Assembly (NCBI GenBank): GCA_039090855.1
Contig: CM076991.1
Location: 105,722,021-105,786,020 of the forward strand
Origin: Macrothele yani
Taxonomy: Eukaryota; Arthropoda; Arachnida; Araneae; Macrothelidae
Reading direction: 5' to 3'
Length of the DNA: 64,000 nt
The notes under the pieces were generated by a model, which was not told the DNA's origin, made no database searches, and saw only the letters and a program-made list of their open reading frames with translations. Of this stretch, positions 57,601 through 57,823 are shown piece by piece (within the stretch, counting starts at the first letter, position 1; the number at the start of each line of letters is the position of its first letter). Position numbers and translations under genes: made by a program.

Positions 57601-57823
57601 TATAACACTGTATGGAAATTTCATGCAAAGTCTGCTGAGTCAACATACTCTGTAACTCAATGCTTGAATGGGAAAAAATTACCAGAGAAATTTTGAAGGG
57701 CAATTCAAACAAAGTTCACTATTTTTTTTTTTTTACAAAACACATAAAAACACTGACCTTGTGGCATATTCCATTTTTTCTAGTAGAATGATCATCAACA
57801 TTTTGATAAAAGCAACATTAACC
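2103..57823 (-). CDS. PlexB: Plexin, intracellular GAP region (10 exons, partial gene)
   Basis: Plexins are single-pass semaphorin receptors whose cytoplasmic part is a GTPase-activating domain for Rap/Ras-type GTPases, split by a Rho-binding domain. Ten exons on the minus strand splice with GT/AG sites and matching phases into one uninterrupted frame of 435 codons. In order they give the C1 half of the GAP (exons 1-4 as numbered here), the Rho-binding domain (exons 5-6) and the C2 half (exons 7-10). Hallmarks are the arginine pair in [15 protein letters not shown], the third arginine in LPLRFWVN, and DSPSNKLL. Class: [21 protein letters not shown] and TYRKMV look like plexin B, while [13 protein letters not shown] looks like plexin A, so B is favoured but not certain. 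I found neither the upstream ectodomain exons nor the terminal exon. Introns run from 190 bases to 13.3 kb and hold nearly all the mobile DNA of the window. Confidence 0.93.
2244..2591. other. Intronic sequence, nothing recognised
   Basis: AT-rich intron between exon 10 and the Tc1 fragment, with a short AAAT run near 2387-2400. No coding or repeat feature is supported. Confidence 0.5.
2592..3224 (+). mobile_element. Tc1-like DNA transposon, 3'-truncated
   Basis: A TA dinucleotide (2590-2591) precedes the terminal inverted repeat CACTATATTGACAAAAGT, a typical Tc1 end. A frame from 2660 to 3190 gives the N-terminal half of a transposase: a helix-turn-helix with [19 protein letters not shown], an arginine-rich GRP-like patch (RTGRPNK), a second DNA-binding region, and the first catalytic aspartate in VLWTDESRY. 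Sequence similarity then fades, and the second aspartate, the glutamate and the 3' terminal repeat are missing. The element is a dead fragment inside the intron between exons 10 and 9. Confidence 0.85.
3225..3890 (-). pseudogene. Fragment of a repeated arthropod protein family of unknown function
   Basis: Two minus-strand frames (3417-3887 and 3235-3420) read as consecutive parts of one protein separated by a frameshift. The first holds [18 protein letters not shown] and then [20 protein letters not shown]. The second holds [10 protein letters not shown] and [15 protein letters not shown] recognise this order of motifs from a multicopy family of uncharacterised proteins in arthropod and cnidarian genomes, possibly mobile. 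I know no function for it. No termini are visible and the copy is broken. Confidence 0.5.
3891..5420 (-). mobile_element. Penelope-like retroelement, reverse transcriptase fragment
   Basis: Read right to left, the fragment first gives the RT phrase [20 protein letters not shown] (ORF at 5173-5388). After a stop it gives [20 protein letters not shown] and [10 protein letters not shown], the G-x-A-M-G-S-P motif of Penelope-like elements. After the hAT insertion at 4300-4915 it resumes with [18 protein letters not shown] and [18 protein letters not shown], the conserved FLD...KPTxxxxxLxxxSxHP block at the end of the RT. No GIY-YIG domain is found at the left end. Stops and shifts show it is dead. 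Confidence 0.82.
4300..4915. mobile_element. Non-autonomous hAT element inserted in the PLE
   Basis: An 8-base duplication AGTTGAAC (4292-4299 and 4916-4923) brackets 616 bases whose ends are inverted: CAGTGCCAGATTTAAGG on the left, and the complement of GAGCGGCAGATTGGG on the right. The CAG-type ends with 8-base target duplication are the hAT signature. The inside has a C run and about 2.5 tandem copies of a roughly 49-base unit (4577-4702) containing CTCTATCGCA and ACTTTATGTCG. No transposase is present. Removing it rejoins the PLE reverse transcriptase. Confidence 0.82.
5699..5826. repeat. Foldback (palindrome), 128 bases
   Basis: Arms around ACGCACTACTGTTTCACACG (5721-5740) and its complement (5790-5809) meet near 5763, where TCCATGTGTTGT opposes ACAACGCATGGA. 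The left arm carries about 7 extra bases. It could fold into a long hairpin, like a small foldback MITE; no coding capacity. Confidence 0.75.
5969..6116 (-). CDS. PlexB: Plexin exon 9 of 10 (GAP C2 half, third arginine)
   Basis: This 148-base exon completes a serine, then reads [15 protein letters not shown], continues [16 protein letters not shown], and ends STSEHRLGK in phase 0 before GTAAGT. The arginine in LPLRFW is the conserved C2-half arginine of plexin GAP domains and is intact. This is the best-conserved exon in the window. Confidence 0.96.
6277..6433 (+). mobile_element. LINE A copy 1, left part
   Basis: This matches the LINE at 50041-50190: GAGTTGCAGAATATG, then a degraded KVxGxQ-type region, and GGCACAGAGATTGACCAGGTG. 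It is interrupted at 6433 by a composite insertion and continues at 7692. Both sides share ACCAGGTGTAA (6423-6433 and 7692-7702). Confidence 0.7.
6434..6608. repeat. Foldback element, about 175 bases
   Basis: The left arm GGAATAAAAGGATATTACTTAC and following bases mirror the right arm ending near 6605. The centre is ACACTATAGTATAATGTTATAGTATAGTGT around 6512. The piece TCCTGAGGAAAGG followed by AAAATTTG also occurs in the related foldback at 16820-16953, so this is a repeated family. Confidence 0.75.
6632..7267. mobile_element. Pogo/Tigger-type MITE
   Basis: TA duplications (6630-6631 and 7268-7269) bracket 636 bases with inverted ends CAGTAAAACCTTAAATCC and CAGTAAAACCTCGAAAATCC. Ends of this wording are typical of pogo/Tigger elements. 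I see no transposase inside; the two short frames at 6724-6950 are not convincing. The element splits a sequence that also exists at 5340-5420. Confidence 0.72.
7390..7690. mobile_element. TIR MITE with about 110-base arms
   Basis: The arm from TAATATCTAAGGTATTTTAC through GGCACATGCTCCTGGCCCGA to about 7495 is mirrored from about 7570 to 7690, with a short AT-rich spacer between. The small frames in both arms are the same sequence read on opposite strands and are not genes. Confidence 0.78.
7692..8300 (+). mobile_element. LINE A copy 1, 3' part
   Basis: This resumes the LINE after the composite insertion. It carries the tail of the ORF with [16 protein letters not shown] (intact copy: [15 protein letters not shown]), then QPKWKDRK and a basic [13 protein letters not shown] stretch. 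Several stops break it. It ends near the GATACATCAACAGTAAG motif shared with the other LINE A 3' ends. Confidence 0.75.
8301..8580. repeat. Tandem repeat, 110-base unit, 2.5 copies
   Basis: Units start at 8301, 8411 and 8521 with AGCAGGAACRCAG, and share TTCTTATCTGGGAGGG, GAGCCTTGAAA and CAATACAAAAGTTTCTTACT. The third lacks an internal piece. The array starts exactly at the LINE A 3' end. Confidence 0.85.
8581..8930. other. Intronic sequence, nothing recognised
   Basis: Between the tandem repeat and the tRNA-related repeats. The frames here are short and unsupported. Confidence 0.45.
8930..9215 (-). mobile_element. tRNA-related repeat, single arm
   Basis: It contains CATCACTCTTTCCAC, CGGAAAAATTCTCATTGG and CCGGGAATCGAATCC. 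On the minus strand the last is GGATTCGATTCCCGG, like a tRNA T-arm/B box of a pol III promoter. The same wording recurs in palindromic form at 9233-9475 and, more distantly, at 21062-21560, so this is one repeat family. Confidence 0.55.
9233..9475. repeat. Palindromic tRNA-related element
   Basis: The left arm (TAATACAAACATTTGACGTG, then AGGTCATCGCTTTTTCC and CGGAAAAATTCTCGTTGG) is mirrored by the right arm (GGCCAATGAGAATTTTTCCG to CAAATGTTTGTATTA). Each arm carries the tRNA-like ATCGAACCC/GATTCCTGG box near the centre at about 9335-9362. It looks like two head-to-head copies of the 8930-9215 repeat. Confidence 0.7.
9783..11172. repeat. Large foldback element with a minisatellite in its right arm
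   Basis: The left arm (9783-9960) contains ATCTTAGCTATTGCTTT, TTAGGACATGATATTAC, then GGGCTCTACTCACAATG. The right arm is the mirror, but in two pieces: 10105-10176 (CATTGTGAGTAGAGCCC) and 11048-11172 (AGTAATATCATGTC to AGCGATAGCTAAGAT). A minisatellite (10178-11040) sits between them. The centre includes CGAAGTCTTTAAGTCATAAT-type symmetric sequence. Confidence 0.75.
10178..11040. repeat. Minisatellite, about 146-base unit, about 4.5 copies
   Basis: The phrase ATGAAATTTTAGTATGTG starts a new unit near 10274, 10420, 10566 and 10712. Each unit continues with ACCACCTGGGCAC, CCTATTGAAAATGGG, GGTCAAAGGTCAGGACAT and GCGGGATCCATTCCATTG. The fifth copy is decayed. A GTCCGTCCGTCCG stretch precedes the first unit. 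No coding capacity. Confidence 0.88.
11459..11502. repeat. (CA)n microsatellite
   Basis: About 21 CA units with one TA interruption, just downstream of the exon 8 donor. Confidence 0.97.
11519..11679 (-). CDS. PlexB: Plexin exon 8 of 10 (GAP C2 half)
   Basis: This 161-base exon starts in phase 0 with [15 protein letters not shown], continues [20 protein letters not shown], and ends VVHAWKSN plus two bases; the donor is GTAATG. The K-F-V-D-D-F and F-D-L-L-D-E-A patterns match the plexin GAP domain. A (CA)n microsatellite lies 17 bases past the donor, at 11459-11502. Confidence 0.94.
11867..13030 (-). mobile_element. Degraded DD41D-type mariner relative (about 1.16 kb)
   Basis: Inverted ends CAGGGTTAATACAAATGAA (left) and the complement of CAGGATTAGTGCAAATGAA (right) sit between TA dinucleotides at 11865-11866 and 13031-13032. 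Read on minus, the N-terminal part shows AFCVLE, then [19 protein letters not shown] and [13 protein letters not shown] (12547-12801). The middle is heavily deleted, and the C-terminal half shows [12 protein letters not shown], a stop, [17 protein letters not shown]. The Q-x-DG-x-PHW wording is shared with the better-preserved copy at 22870-24178. Many stops and shifts. Confidence 0.78.
13033..13992. other. Intronic sequence between mariner and exon 7
   Basis: About 950 bases of AT-rich intron. Frames at 13369-13575 and elsewhere are short and unsupported. No element ends are recognised. Confidence 0.5.
13993..14174 (-). CDS. PlexB: Plexin exon 7 of 10 (linker and start of GAP C2 half)
   Basis: This 182-base exon has acceptor ATACAG and donor GTATGG. 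It encodes a low-conservation linker ([15 protein letters not shown]), then the conserved VRHWHLVKN and, after a histidine/aspartate-rich patch ([13 protein letters not shown]), the motif [14 protein letters not shown]. The position matches the plexin segment that leads into the second GAP half. Confidence 0.93.
14312..14754. mobile_element. Non-autonomous hAT-type MITE
   Basis: Ends CAGTGGCATAACTAG (left) and the complement of CAGTGGCGTAATTACCACC (right) form an imperfect inverted repeat. Flanking octamers TTTAAGAC and TTTTAGAT agree at 6 of 8 positions, as expected for a decayed hAT duplication. C runs sit just inside both ends. The frame at 14426-14743 is inside this element and has no recognisable content. 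Confidence 0.65.
14876..16205. mobile_element. Head-to-head inverted dimer of a Penelope-like element 3' end (GIY-YIG)
   Basis: Two arms of about 660 bases (14876-15534 on minus, 15546-16205 on plus) mirror each other across a short loop at 15535-15545. Each encodes the PLE endonuclease tail, best seen on plus at 15735-16115: [38 protein letters not shown], ending [19 protein letters not shown] and RLEEHK are GIY-YIG landmarks. The paired frames at 15299-15490 (minus) and 15580-15771 (plus) differ at only a few residues, so the arms are alike. Both copies are cut off at the same upstream point, the centre of the palindrome. Confidence 0.85.
16248..16608. repeat. Foldback element, about 360 bases
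   Basis: The left arm (GTTTTGCTTGTGAGACAT, AATCTCTCAACACAGAG, GGCAAAACGTTGCAAGGAAG) is mirrored on the right and ends in ACGCAGTATGTGCTCTGATA. A spare copy of the outer tip, CAGAGCACATACTG, lies at 14856-14869, on the other side of the PLE dimer. The opposed frames inside are mirror images, not genes. Confidence 0.75.
16820..16953. repeat. Foldback related to 6434-6608
   Basis: AAGGAATAAAAGGAATT and its mirror CAATTCCTTTTACTCCTTACG flank TAGTCCTGAGGAAGGGTAG followed by AAAATTTGG. The inner phrase matches the foldback at 6434-6608. Confidence 0.6.
17472..17731. repeat. Foldback carrying a central tRNA-like sequence
   Basis: About 60-base arms (17472-17533 and 17671-17731; AATGCTATTATTGGCATATT and complement, TGTAACTAACTACTTCC versus GGAAGTAGTTACA) flank a tRNA-like segment at 17555-17632. 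No clear target duplication is visible. Confidence 0.7.
17555..17632 (-). other. tRNA-like sequence (degenerate, Phe-type anticodon loop)
   Basis: On minus, TGTCCTGG at the start pairs perfectly with CCAGGACA at the end, like an acceptor stem. GCGGGTTCGATTCCCGT forms a T-arm, and the D-arm region reads AATGACTAGCATG. The loop CTGAAAC would place GAA at the anticodon. The anticodon stem has mismatches, so a working tRNA gene is unlikely; a tRNA-derived part of the foldback is more likely. Confidence 0.5.
17826..18154 (+). mobile_element. LINE A copy 2, left part
   Basis: Matches 50065-50350 of the long copy: TGTACAAAGTTTG, AATTCAAACTGAGTA, GGCACAGAGATTGACCAGGTG and AAATTAGTAGGAGAGTAAAT. It ends at GGGCTGTATATG, where LINE B is inserted. 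Confidence 0.75.
18155..18959 (+). mobile_element. LINE B (RTE-like tail), 5'-truncated, inserted in LINE A
   Basis: ATATG at 18150-18154 and again at 18960-18964 brackets the insert, and the LINE A reading resumes exactly after it. The frame from 18152, with one stop at 18440 and another at 18597, reads [11 protein letters not shown] (the Y/F-A-D-D active-site box of a reverse transcriptase), [45 protein letters not shown] and [13 protein letters not shown]. The 3' end is a (TGA)n run, as in RTE-type LINEs. A second fragment of this family is at 59567-59935. Confidence 0.85.
18960..19395 (+). mobile_element. LINE A copy 2, 3' part
   Basis: Resumes with AAAATGTAATTGTTCCTACT, TGATGTATGGCAGTAAAAAC and GGGTGCTGCAGAAAAGACA, then the degraded C-terminal region and a 3' untranslated part with CATCAGTTAAACG. 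Confidence 0.72.
19396..19476 (+). mobile_element. LINE A copy 3, left part
   Basis: Matches LINE A around TTTGACAGATAGAACAAATTGG and the following GAACTCTTCATTGAAAGT (here GAATTCAGCTTTGAAAGT). It is broken at CTAC-TA by a Tc1 element and continues at 20617. Confidence 0.6.
19477..20616 (+). mobile_element. DD36E-type Tc1 transposon, copy 1 (dead)
   Basis: TA (19475-19476, 20617-20618) brackets 1140 bases with inverted ends CACCAATGAGCCATTAGATTATGACC and CACCGATGAGACATTACATTATGACC. The frame reads [19 protein letters not shown] near 19626, then accumulates stops. The first catalytic site is SDKSR instead of SDESR. The last part (20046-20534) reads [13 protein letters not shown] and [12 protein letters not shown]. 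Counting residues between the second Asp and the last catalytic position gives 36, so this resembles the DD36E branch of Tc1/mariner, but the Glu is Lys. It sits in LINE A copy 3. Confidence 0.88.
20617..21061 (+). mobile_element. LINE A copy 3, middle part
   Basis: Resumes after the Tc1 with AAACTGTAATCGTTCCTA and TGGTAGTGAAACC, then GTGTAATGTGAAGCAAAAT and GGCCATGTTGAGAGATTG (FGHVER region). It ends in ATCTCTATAGACA, the duplicated target of the palindromic element. Confidence 0.78.
21062..21560. mobile_element. Palindromic tRNA-related element with 13-base target duplication
   Basis: ATCTCTATAGACA at 21049-21061 and 21561-21573 brackets 499 bases that are one long inverted repeat (arms about 180 bases, centre 21243-21345 with GGCTATATATATAGCC). 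Each arm holds, outside to inside, an AATA/TATT simple run, CATCACTCTTTCCACG, a tRNA-like block (GGTTCAATTCC box and GGCCACCGTGGTGTAAATG) and ATGGTGCTATGTGTATTTTTAAG. Thus two tRNA-related copies sit head to head, with A/T-rich tails outward, inserted as one unit into LINE A copy 3. Confidence 0.85.
21561..21700 (+). mobile_element. LINE A copy 3, 3' end
   Basis: Continues after the palindrome with GACGTTTGATAC, GAGTAAATTTTAACACCATC and TTAACCTCTGAATC, the 3' untranslated region also seen at 31085-31170. Confidence 0.65.
22074..22238 (-). CDS. PlexB: Plexin exon 6 of 10 (Rho-binding domain, second half)
   Basis: This 165-base exon completes a glutamate codon, then reads [19 protein letters not shown], continues to INTLAHYGI, and ends RRKDMLNCI plus one base; the donor is GTAAGT. 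LEWR, [11 protein letters not shown] and the W-x-R-x-NTLAHY pattern are characteristic of plexin Rho-binding domains. The intron downstream holds two LINE copies, a DD36E Tc1 and palindromic elements. Confidence 0.94.
22460..24922 (+). mobile_element. Tc1-like transposon (DD3xE), split by a mariner
   Basis: Inverted ends CACCAAAGAGCCAAAGCAT (left, after TA 22458-22459) and the complement of CGTTGAAGAGCCAAAACATTATGACC (right, ending at 24922 before TA 24923-24924) define the outer element. The 5' half runs to 22867 and the 3' half from 24181. The 3' half reads SNESHLLF (first Asp is Asn), [14 protein letters not shown] and KNPIEDLS; I count 35 residues between the second Asp and the Glu, one fewer than its relatives, and it has several stops. 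It is a relative of the DD36E copies nearby, and is dead. Confidence 0.8.
22870..24178 (+). mobile_element. DD41D-type mariner relative inside the Tc1 (dead)
   Basis: TA (22868-22869, 24179-24180) brackets 1309 bases with about 65-base inverted ends beginning CAGGGTGGTCAAAAAGTCCCC versus CAGGGTGGTCGAAAAGTCCCC. The N-terminal frame (23008-23307) reads [19 protein letters not shown]; the catalytic frame (23343-23825) reads [12 protein letters not shown] and [12 protein letters not shown], then after an in-frame TAG at a probable Trp codon, [19 protein letters not shown]. Counting from DG to the Asp in SLDF gives 41 intervening residues: a DD41D pattern. Frameshift between halves plus the stop: inactive. 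Confidence 0.88.
24925..26020 (-). mobile_element. Pogo/Tigger-type transposon relic
   Basis: TA (24923-24924, 26021-26022) and inverted ends CAGTCAACTCGCTTATAGTG and CAGTCAACTCTGGTTATAGTG define a 1.1 kb element. On minus, the frame 25318-25545 reads [21 protein letters not shown], then [10 protein letters not shown], matching the C-terminal tail of Tigger/jerky-type DDE proteins. Catalytic parts are gone. Its left TA is also the right-hand TA of the Tc1 at 22460-24922. Confidence 0.75.
26023..27525. other. Intronic sequence, nothing recognised
   Basis: About 1.5 kb of AT-rich intron with a (TA)n run at 26871-26889. The minus frame at 26146-26424 (92 codons) has no familiar motif and no supporting splice or start context. 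Confidence 0.5.
27526..27747 (-). mobile_element. tRNA-derived SINE, copy 1
   Basis: A 10-base duplication TTAGCCACTT (27516-27525, 27748-27757) brackets the element. Read on minus it starts with a tRNA-like head, CCATCCCAGTGGCACAGTGG (A box) and GGGTTCGAATCCCGG (B box). It continues with a body containing CCCTAAATTAGGGACGGG and the phrase seen on plus as GAGCAACTCGATGGGC, and ends in an A/T-rich tail (ATAAATAAAT on plus complement). SINEs of this type are copied by LINE machinery and driven by pol III. Confidence 0.88.
27758..28384. other. Intronic sequence, nothing recognised
   Basis: Intron between SINE copy 1 and plexin exon 5; AT-rich, no supported feature. Confidence 0.5.
28385..28538 (-). 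CDS. PlexB: Plexin exon 5 of 10 (Rho-binding domain, first half)
   Basis: This 154-base exon has acceptor TTTTTAG and donor GTAAGT. It opens [15 protein letters not shown], continues with the signature [19 protein letters not shown], and ends RPSIYDVDL plus one base. In plexins this segment is the first half of the ubiquitin-like Rho-binding domain, where Rac/Rnd-type GTPases bind. The split glutamate codon is completed by exon 6. Confidence 0.94.
28539..29079. other. Intronic sequence, nothing recognised
   Basis: Upstream intron flank of plexin exon 5. The plus frame at 28799-29017 shows no recognisable motif. Confidence 0.45.
29080..29810 (+). mobile_element. LINE A copy 4, degraded
   Basis: ATGCATGATGCCATAATAGACAATAATGG matches the [10 protein letters not shown] region of the long copy (49930-49965). 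Then ATTGTTGCAAGCTGACTATAC, TGCTCAATGCAAGAATG, GAGACCAGGTGAATAAAT, AGCAGAATTATTTCTGCTG and TGATGGTGAAATATGAGTAC follow the LINE A order, with many stops. Confidence 0.65.
29825..30930 (+). mobile_element. Mariner (DD34D-type) relic split by a SINE
   Basis: TA at 29823-29824 precedes the putative end CAAAGGCCATTTCATAAAAACTG. The frame from 30016 reads [46 protein letters not shown], the standard mariner N-terminus. After shifts, IDETWVH (first Asp) and, from 30416, [26 protein letters not shown] and LHHDDARP (second Asp) follow. A SINE (30655-30883) then interrupts it, a short remnant follows, and the third Asp and 3' end are lost at the junction with a LINE A tail. Confidence 0.82.
30655..30883 (-). 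mobile_element. tRNA-derived SINE, copy 2
   Basis: The 9-base duplication CTGCTTGGG (30646-30654, 30884-30892) brackets it. On minus, the head reads CCCCGGTGGCGCAGTGGTC (A box) and CCGGGTTCGAATCCCGGTG (B box); the tail is an 18-base A run. Sequence order is the same as in copy 1, and the boxes are better kept. It sits inside the mariner catalytic region. Confidence 0.92.
30931..31170 (+). mobile_element. LINE A 3' tail, copy 5
   Basis: CAAGGCCAGGGAAATCAT, AAATTCAGAAATGCC, GCATGAAGTACAGAAATAACAGG and AAGTTGTGTGCCAAGATC follow the C-terminal part of LINE A; then GATACATAAATAAAATC and CATCAGTAACACTGATTTGGCA of its 3' untranslated region. Confidence 0.72.
31171..31580. other. Intronic sequence, nothing recognised
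   Basis: AT-rich stretch between LINE A copy 5 and the next Tc1; the minus frames are unsupported. Confidence 0.45.
31581..32799 (+). mobile_element. DD36E-type Tc1 transposon, copy 2 (dead)
   Basis: TA (31579-31580, 32800-32801) brackets 1219 bases with inverted ends containing GTCACATTATTGTGACCACC on both sides. Transposase starts near 31728 ([13 protein letters not shown]). Frames at 31954-32427 and 32421-32768 give [36 protein letters not shown] with SDESHFF (first Asp intact), then [14 protein letters not shown], where the second catalytic Asp is Asn, and [14 protein letters not shown] with Glu intact. Thirty-six residues separate these last two positions. Frameshifts near 31900, 32130 and 32420. 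Confidence 0.9.
32802..33054. other. Intronic spacer between Tc1 and hAT elements
   Basis: Short AT-rich stretch, ending in ATGAAGAC, the hAT target duplication. Confidence 0.5.
33055..35975 (+). mobile_element. hAT transposon with both ends and perfect target duplication (dead)
   Basis: ATGAAGAC at 33047-33054 and 35976-35983 brackets 2921 bases with ends CAGTGGCGGCCAGTG and the complement of CAGTGGTGGCTCGTG. In order, frames give a TTF-type zinc finger (33657-34028: FVN.., [31 protein letters not shown]), the DDE core (34307-34675: [32 protein letters not shown]), an insertion-domain part (34810-35145: [12 protein letters not shown]) and the C-terminal dimerisation block (35498-35740: [33 protein letters not shown]). 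It resembles the ZMYM/DUF4371 group. At least four breaks separate the parts. Confidence 0.93.
35984..36575. other. Intronic sequence, nothing recognised
   Basis: AT-rich intron right of the hAT element; no supported features. Confidence 0.45.
36590..37045. repeat. Minisatellite, about 150-165-base unit, 3 copies
   Basis: Units repeat ATACATCCAAGATAATTCCAAA-like sequence, then TTAATTAGAGGAACTTT, TTTCAAGTTGGRAGTTAAAGGCTCTTAA and TTTTTTAGAAAGGTGCAGAGGC. They start near 36590, 36756 and 36910; the later units are shorter and more diverged. Confidence 0.82.
37046..37419. other. Intronic flank of plexin exon 4
   Basis: AT-rich, T-run-rich sequence downstream of the exon 4 donor; nothing recognised. 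Confidence 0.5.
37420..37566 (-). CDS. PlexB: Plexin exon 4 of 10 (end of GAP C1 half)
   Basis: This 147-base exon (49 codons, phase 0 at both ends) has donor GTAAGT. It starts [15 protein letters not shown] and continues [19 protein letters not shown], ending [15 protein letters not shown]. This is the highly conserved stretch joining the first GAP half to the Rho-binding domain. IKHQV, KGPVD and LLRE are class B-like wording. Confidence 0.95.
37757..37823 (-). CDS. PlexB: Plexin exon 3 of 10 (GAP C1 half, arginine junction)
   Basis: This 67-base exon has acceptor ATGTTAG and donor GTAATT. Its first base completes the second arginine of the catalytic pair. It then reads [19 protein letters not shown] followed by YIK. 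TNWM and the following C-x-Y resemble class B plexins; class A usually has TNWF. It ends in phase 0, and only 190 bases separate it from exon 4, the only short intron here. Confidence 0.93.
37824..38524. other. Intronic flank of plexin exon 3
   Basis: AT-rich intron. Near 38207-38270, GTGAAGGCACTAACTGATAC with ATGGTTTTTGCCCACTTG resembles 14793-14835, left of the PLE dimer, so this is probably a remnant of the same repeat. Confidence 0.45.
38525..40035. mobile_element. Inverted PLE (GIY-YIG) dimer with a foldback between the arms
   Basis: The outer 250 bases mirror each other (38525-38770 and 39790-40035), for example AACTCTGTGTGTTTCTC on the right and its complement on the left. On plus the right copy still shows [20 protein letters not shown] and [11 protein letters not shown] with many stops: the GIY-YIG endonuclease of a Penelope-like element. 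The left copy lies on minus. Between them lies a separate palindrome (39028-39466). Decayed more than the dimer at 14876-16205. Confidence 0.72.
39028..39466. repeat. Foldback element, about 440 bases
   Basis: The left arm (ATTGTGTATACACTTAATA, TCTTGCACGTGATATTATG, AGTCCTTGACATGAAAAAC, TTGGAAATGACAACA) is mirrored on the right with few differences. The centre holds GTGTTTGATGAATT-type repeats in both directions. Confidence 0.82.
40036..42082. other. Intronic sequence, nothing recognised
   Basis: About 2 kb of AT-rich intron without a long frame, element end or exon that I can support. Confidence 0.5.
42083..43374. mobile_element. Unclassified TIR element, non-coding
   Basis: Ends CCCTGGTAGCATAGCTACGT and the complement of CCCTGGTAGTACAACCACAT form an inverted repeat, extended by TAAATT and GTTGAA-type matches. 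The 1292 bases hold no frame of note, an internal hairpin (ATATAGCCTTCAGTAAGTCT and complement, 42900-42956) and a G run. Flanks show no clear target duplication. The CCCTGGTAG end does not let me assign a superfamily. Confidence 0.55.
43735..44215. repeat. SINE-derived hairpin and tandem array
   Basis: The SINE body phrase GAGCACCTCGATGGGCTATAA at 43760 is followed by its own inverse, giving a hairpin at 43762-43829. From 43829, five units of about 75 bases repeat CCCATCTCAGATGAATGATCACAAGCCAGTGTTTAGACC-like sequence (starts near 43829, 43880, 43988, 44064 and 44138). This is the tRNA-like head of the SINE at 27526-27747 (GACAAATGATCATAAGC, TTTGACCACTGTGCC) amplified in tandem. Confidence 0.75.
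44391..46536. mobile_element. Large head-to-head inverted PLE (GIY-YIG) dimer
   Basis: Arms of about 1.05 kb (44391-45443 on minus, 45465-46536 on plus) mirror each other at high identity across a short loop. Each reads, away from the centre, [19 protein letters not shown], then after a one-base shift [31 protein letters not shown] and QNNAFPCWH: the GIY-YIG endonuclease of a Penelope-like element, with its 3' untranslated part outward (CTGAAGAAGGCTTATACTTC). The 89-codon frames at 45126-45395 and 45514-45783 are the antisense of this domain, not genes. Confidence 0.85.
46537..47833. other. Intronic sequence, nothing recognised
   Basis: About 1.3 kb. Frames at 47208-47423 and 47568-47852 have no recognisable domains. 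Confidence 0.45.
47834..47901. repeat. Short inverted repeat
   Basis: AATAGTGTCTCAGAAATAAATGAATGAAGC-type arms, mirrored around GCATGCTCAG; could fold as a hairpin of about 30 base pairs. Confidence 0.8.
47902..48839. other. Intronic sequence with poly-T and (CA)n
   Basis: Contains a T run at 48109-48136 and a (CA)n microsatellite at 48632-48664. Otherwise nothing recognised. Confidence 0.6.
48840..50870 (+). mobile_element. LINE A, longest copy (5'-truncated, broken)
   Basis: Reading from 48850: AAEEVCGTT, then [18 protein letters not shown]; from 49320 [20 protein letters not shown]; from 49424 [52 protein letters not shown]; from 49827 [18 protein letters not shown] and [12 protein letters not shown], the Y-A-D-D catalytic box; and from 50418 [18 protein letters not shown] with the basic tail [18 protein letters not shown]. 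This is a non-LTR reverse transcriptase; the endonuclease is missing. Frame changes near 49420, 49860 and 50140. It is the reference for the shorter copies at 6.3-8.3, 17.8-21.7 and 29-31 kb. Confidence 0.92.
50871..51118. other. Intronic flank of plexin exon 2
   Basis: Contains a short inverted repeat (AGTTTGAGGAGCTTAAAATACTC around 50946); nothing else. Confidence 0.5.
51119..51193 (-). CDS. PlexB: Plexin exon 2 of 10 (GAP C1 half, first catalytic Arg)
   Basis: This 75-base exon has acceptor TTTTTAG and donor GTAAAT. It encodes [15 protein letters not shown] followed by TKHPQLMLR and ends two bases into the next arginine codon (AG, completed by G from exon 3). The phrase HPxLxLRR is the conserved lead-in to the plexin GAP arginines. 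It lies 6.6 kb from exon 1 and 13.3 kb from exon 3, the longest intron in the window. Confidence 0.9.
51194..52449. other. Intronic sequence, nothing recognised
   Basis: About 1.25 kb of AT-rich intron upstream of exon 2; no long frame or element ends. Confidence 0.5.
52450..52977 (-). other. Unrecognised 175-codon open frame
   Basis: The longest frame in the window without known homology starts at [16 protein letters not shown] and ends LAGILHVPY. It is cysteine- and aromatic-rich with no motif I recognise, and no signal peptide or tandem structure. The stretch is less AT-rich than its neighbours and abuts the Tc1 relic on its right. It could be an unrecognised repeat rather than a gene. 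Confidence 0.2.
52985..54260 (+). mobile_element. Tc1-like transposon, degraded
   Basis: From 53045 the frame reads [20 protein letters not shown], the first helix-turn-helix of a Tc1 transposase. Then, after shifts, [54 protein letters not shown] (shifted FMDDNATCH, with the second Asp), and [12 protein letters not shown] with the catalytic Glu; I count 35 residues between them. The region around the first Asp is disrupted (SFFR-stop-E). Terminal repeats are not clear, so both boundaries are approximate. It is a different lineage from the DD36E copies. Confidence 0.8.
54261..55093. other. Intronic sequence, nothing recognised
   Basis: AT-rich with TATATA stretches; no supported feature. Confidence 0.5.
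55094..55770. repeat. Partial direct duplicate of the plexin exon 1 neighbourhood
   Basis: Short blocks match 57221-57935 in the same order and at nearly constant distance: TGAATGGTTT..ACAAGCA, TGACAGTA, ACAAGGTTTCAAATCAATGGAA (offset 2164), GTCACTCCCATTCAT, TGTGATTTTAGAAG (2161), CCTGTAAAT at the exon acceptor (2169) and CAAGCAACATCTAC..AATGAATTTCTCAAC (2165). The position equivalent to the exon is not coding and contains a Tc1 end instead. Confidence 0.6.
55623..56803 (-). mobile_element. DD36E-type Tc1 transposon, copy 3 (dead)
   Basis: TA (55621-55622, 56804-56805) and inverted ends CACTTAGGAGCCATTACATTATGACC and CACCGATGAGCCATTACATTATGACC define about 1180 bases on minus. Frames give [20 protein letters not shown] (56395-56622), [24 protein letters not shown] (first Asp is Lys) and, at 55823-56104, [13 protein letters not shown] and [12 protein letters not shown]. 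As in copy 1, the last catalytic residue is Lys, 36 residues after the second Asp. The 3' untranslated part (55655-55770) overlaps the duplicate of plexin intron. Confidence 0.85.
56806..57220. other. Intronic sequence with T run
   Basis: A 21-base T run at 56877-56897 follows the Tc1. The rest is AT-rich; short opposed frames are unsupported. Confidence 0.5.
57758..57823 (-). CDS. PlexB: Plexin exon 1 of 10 in window (GAP C1 half)
   Basis: This 66-base exon has acceptor TTTACAG before 57823 and donor GTCAGT after 57758. It finishes a split codon, then encodes 21 residues starting VNVA and ending KMEYAT, and ends two bases into a codon. Plexins normally have VNVASLL...GKMEYAT here. The centre of this copy ([12 protein letters not shown]) departs from that, although both ends, the length and both phases fit. 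The next exon continues in frame with S-ILKELLL. Part of the surrounding intron is duplicated about 2.16 kb away at 55.1-55.8 kb. Confidence 0.82.
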
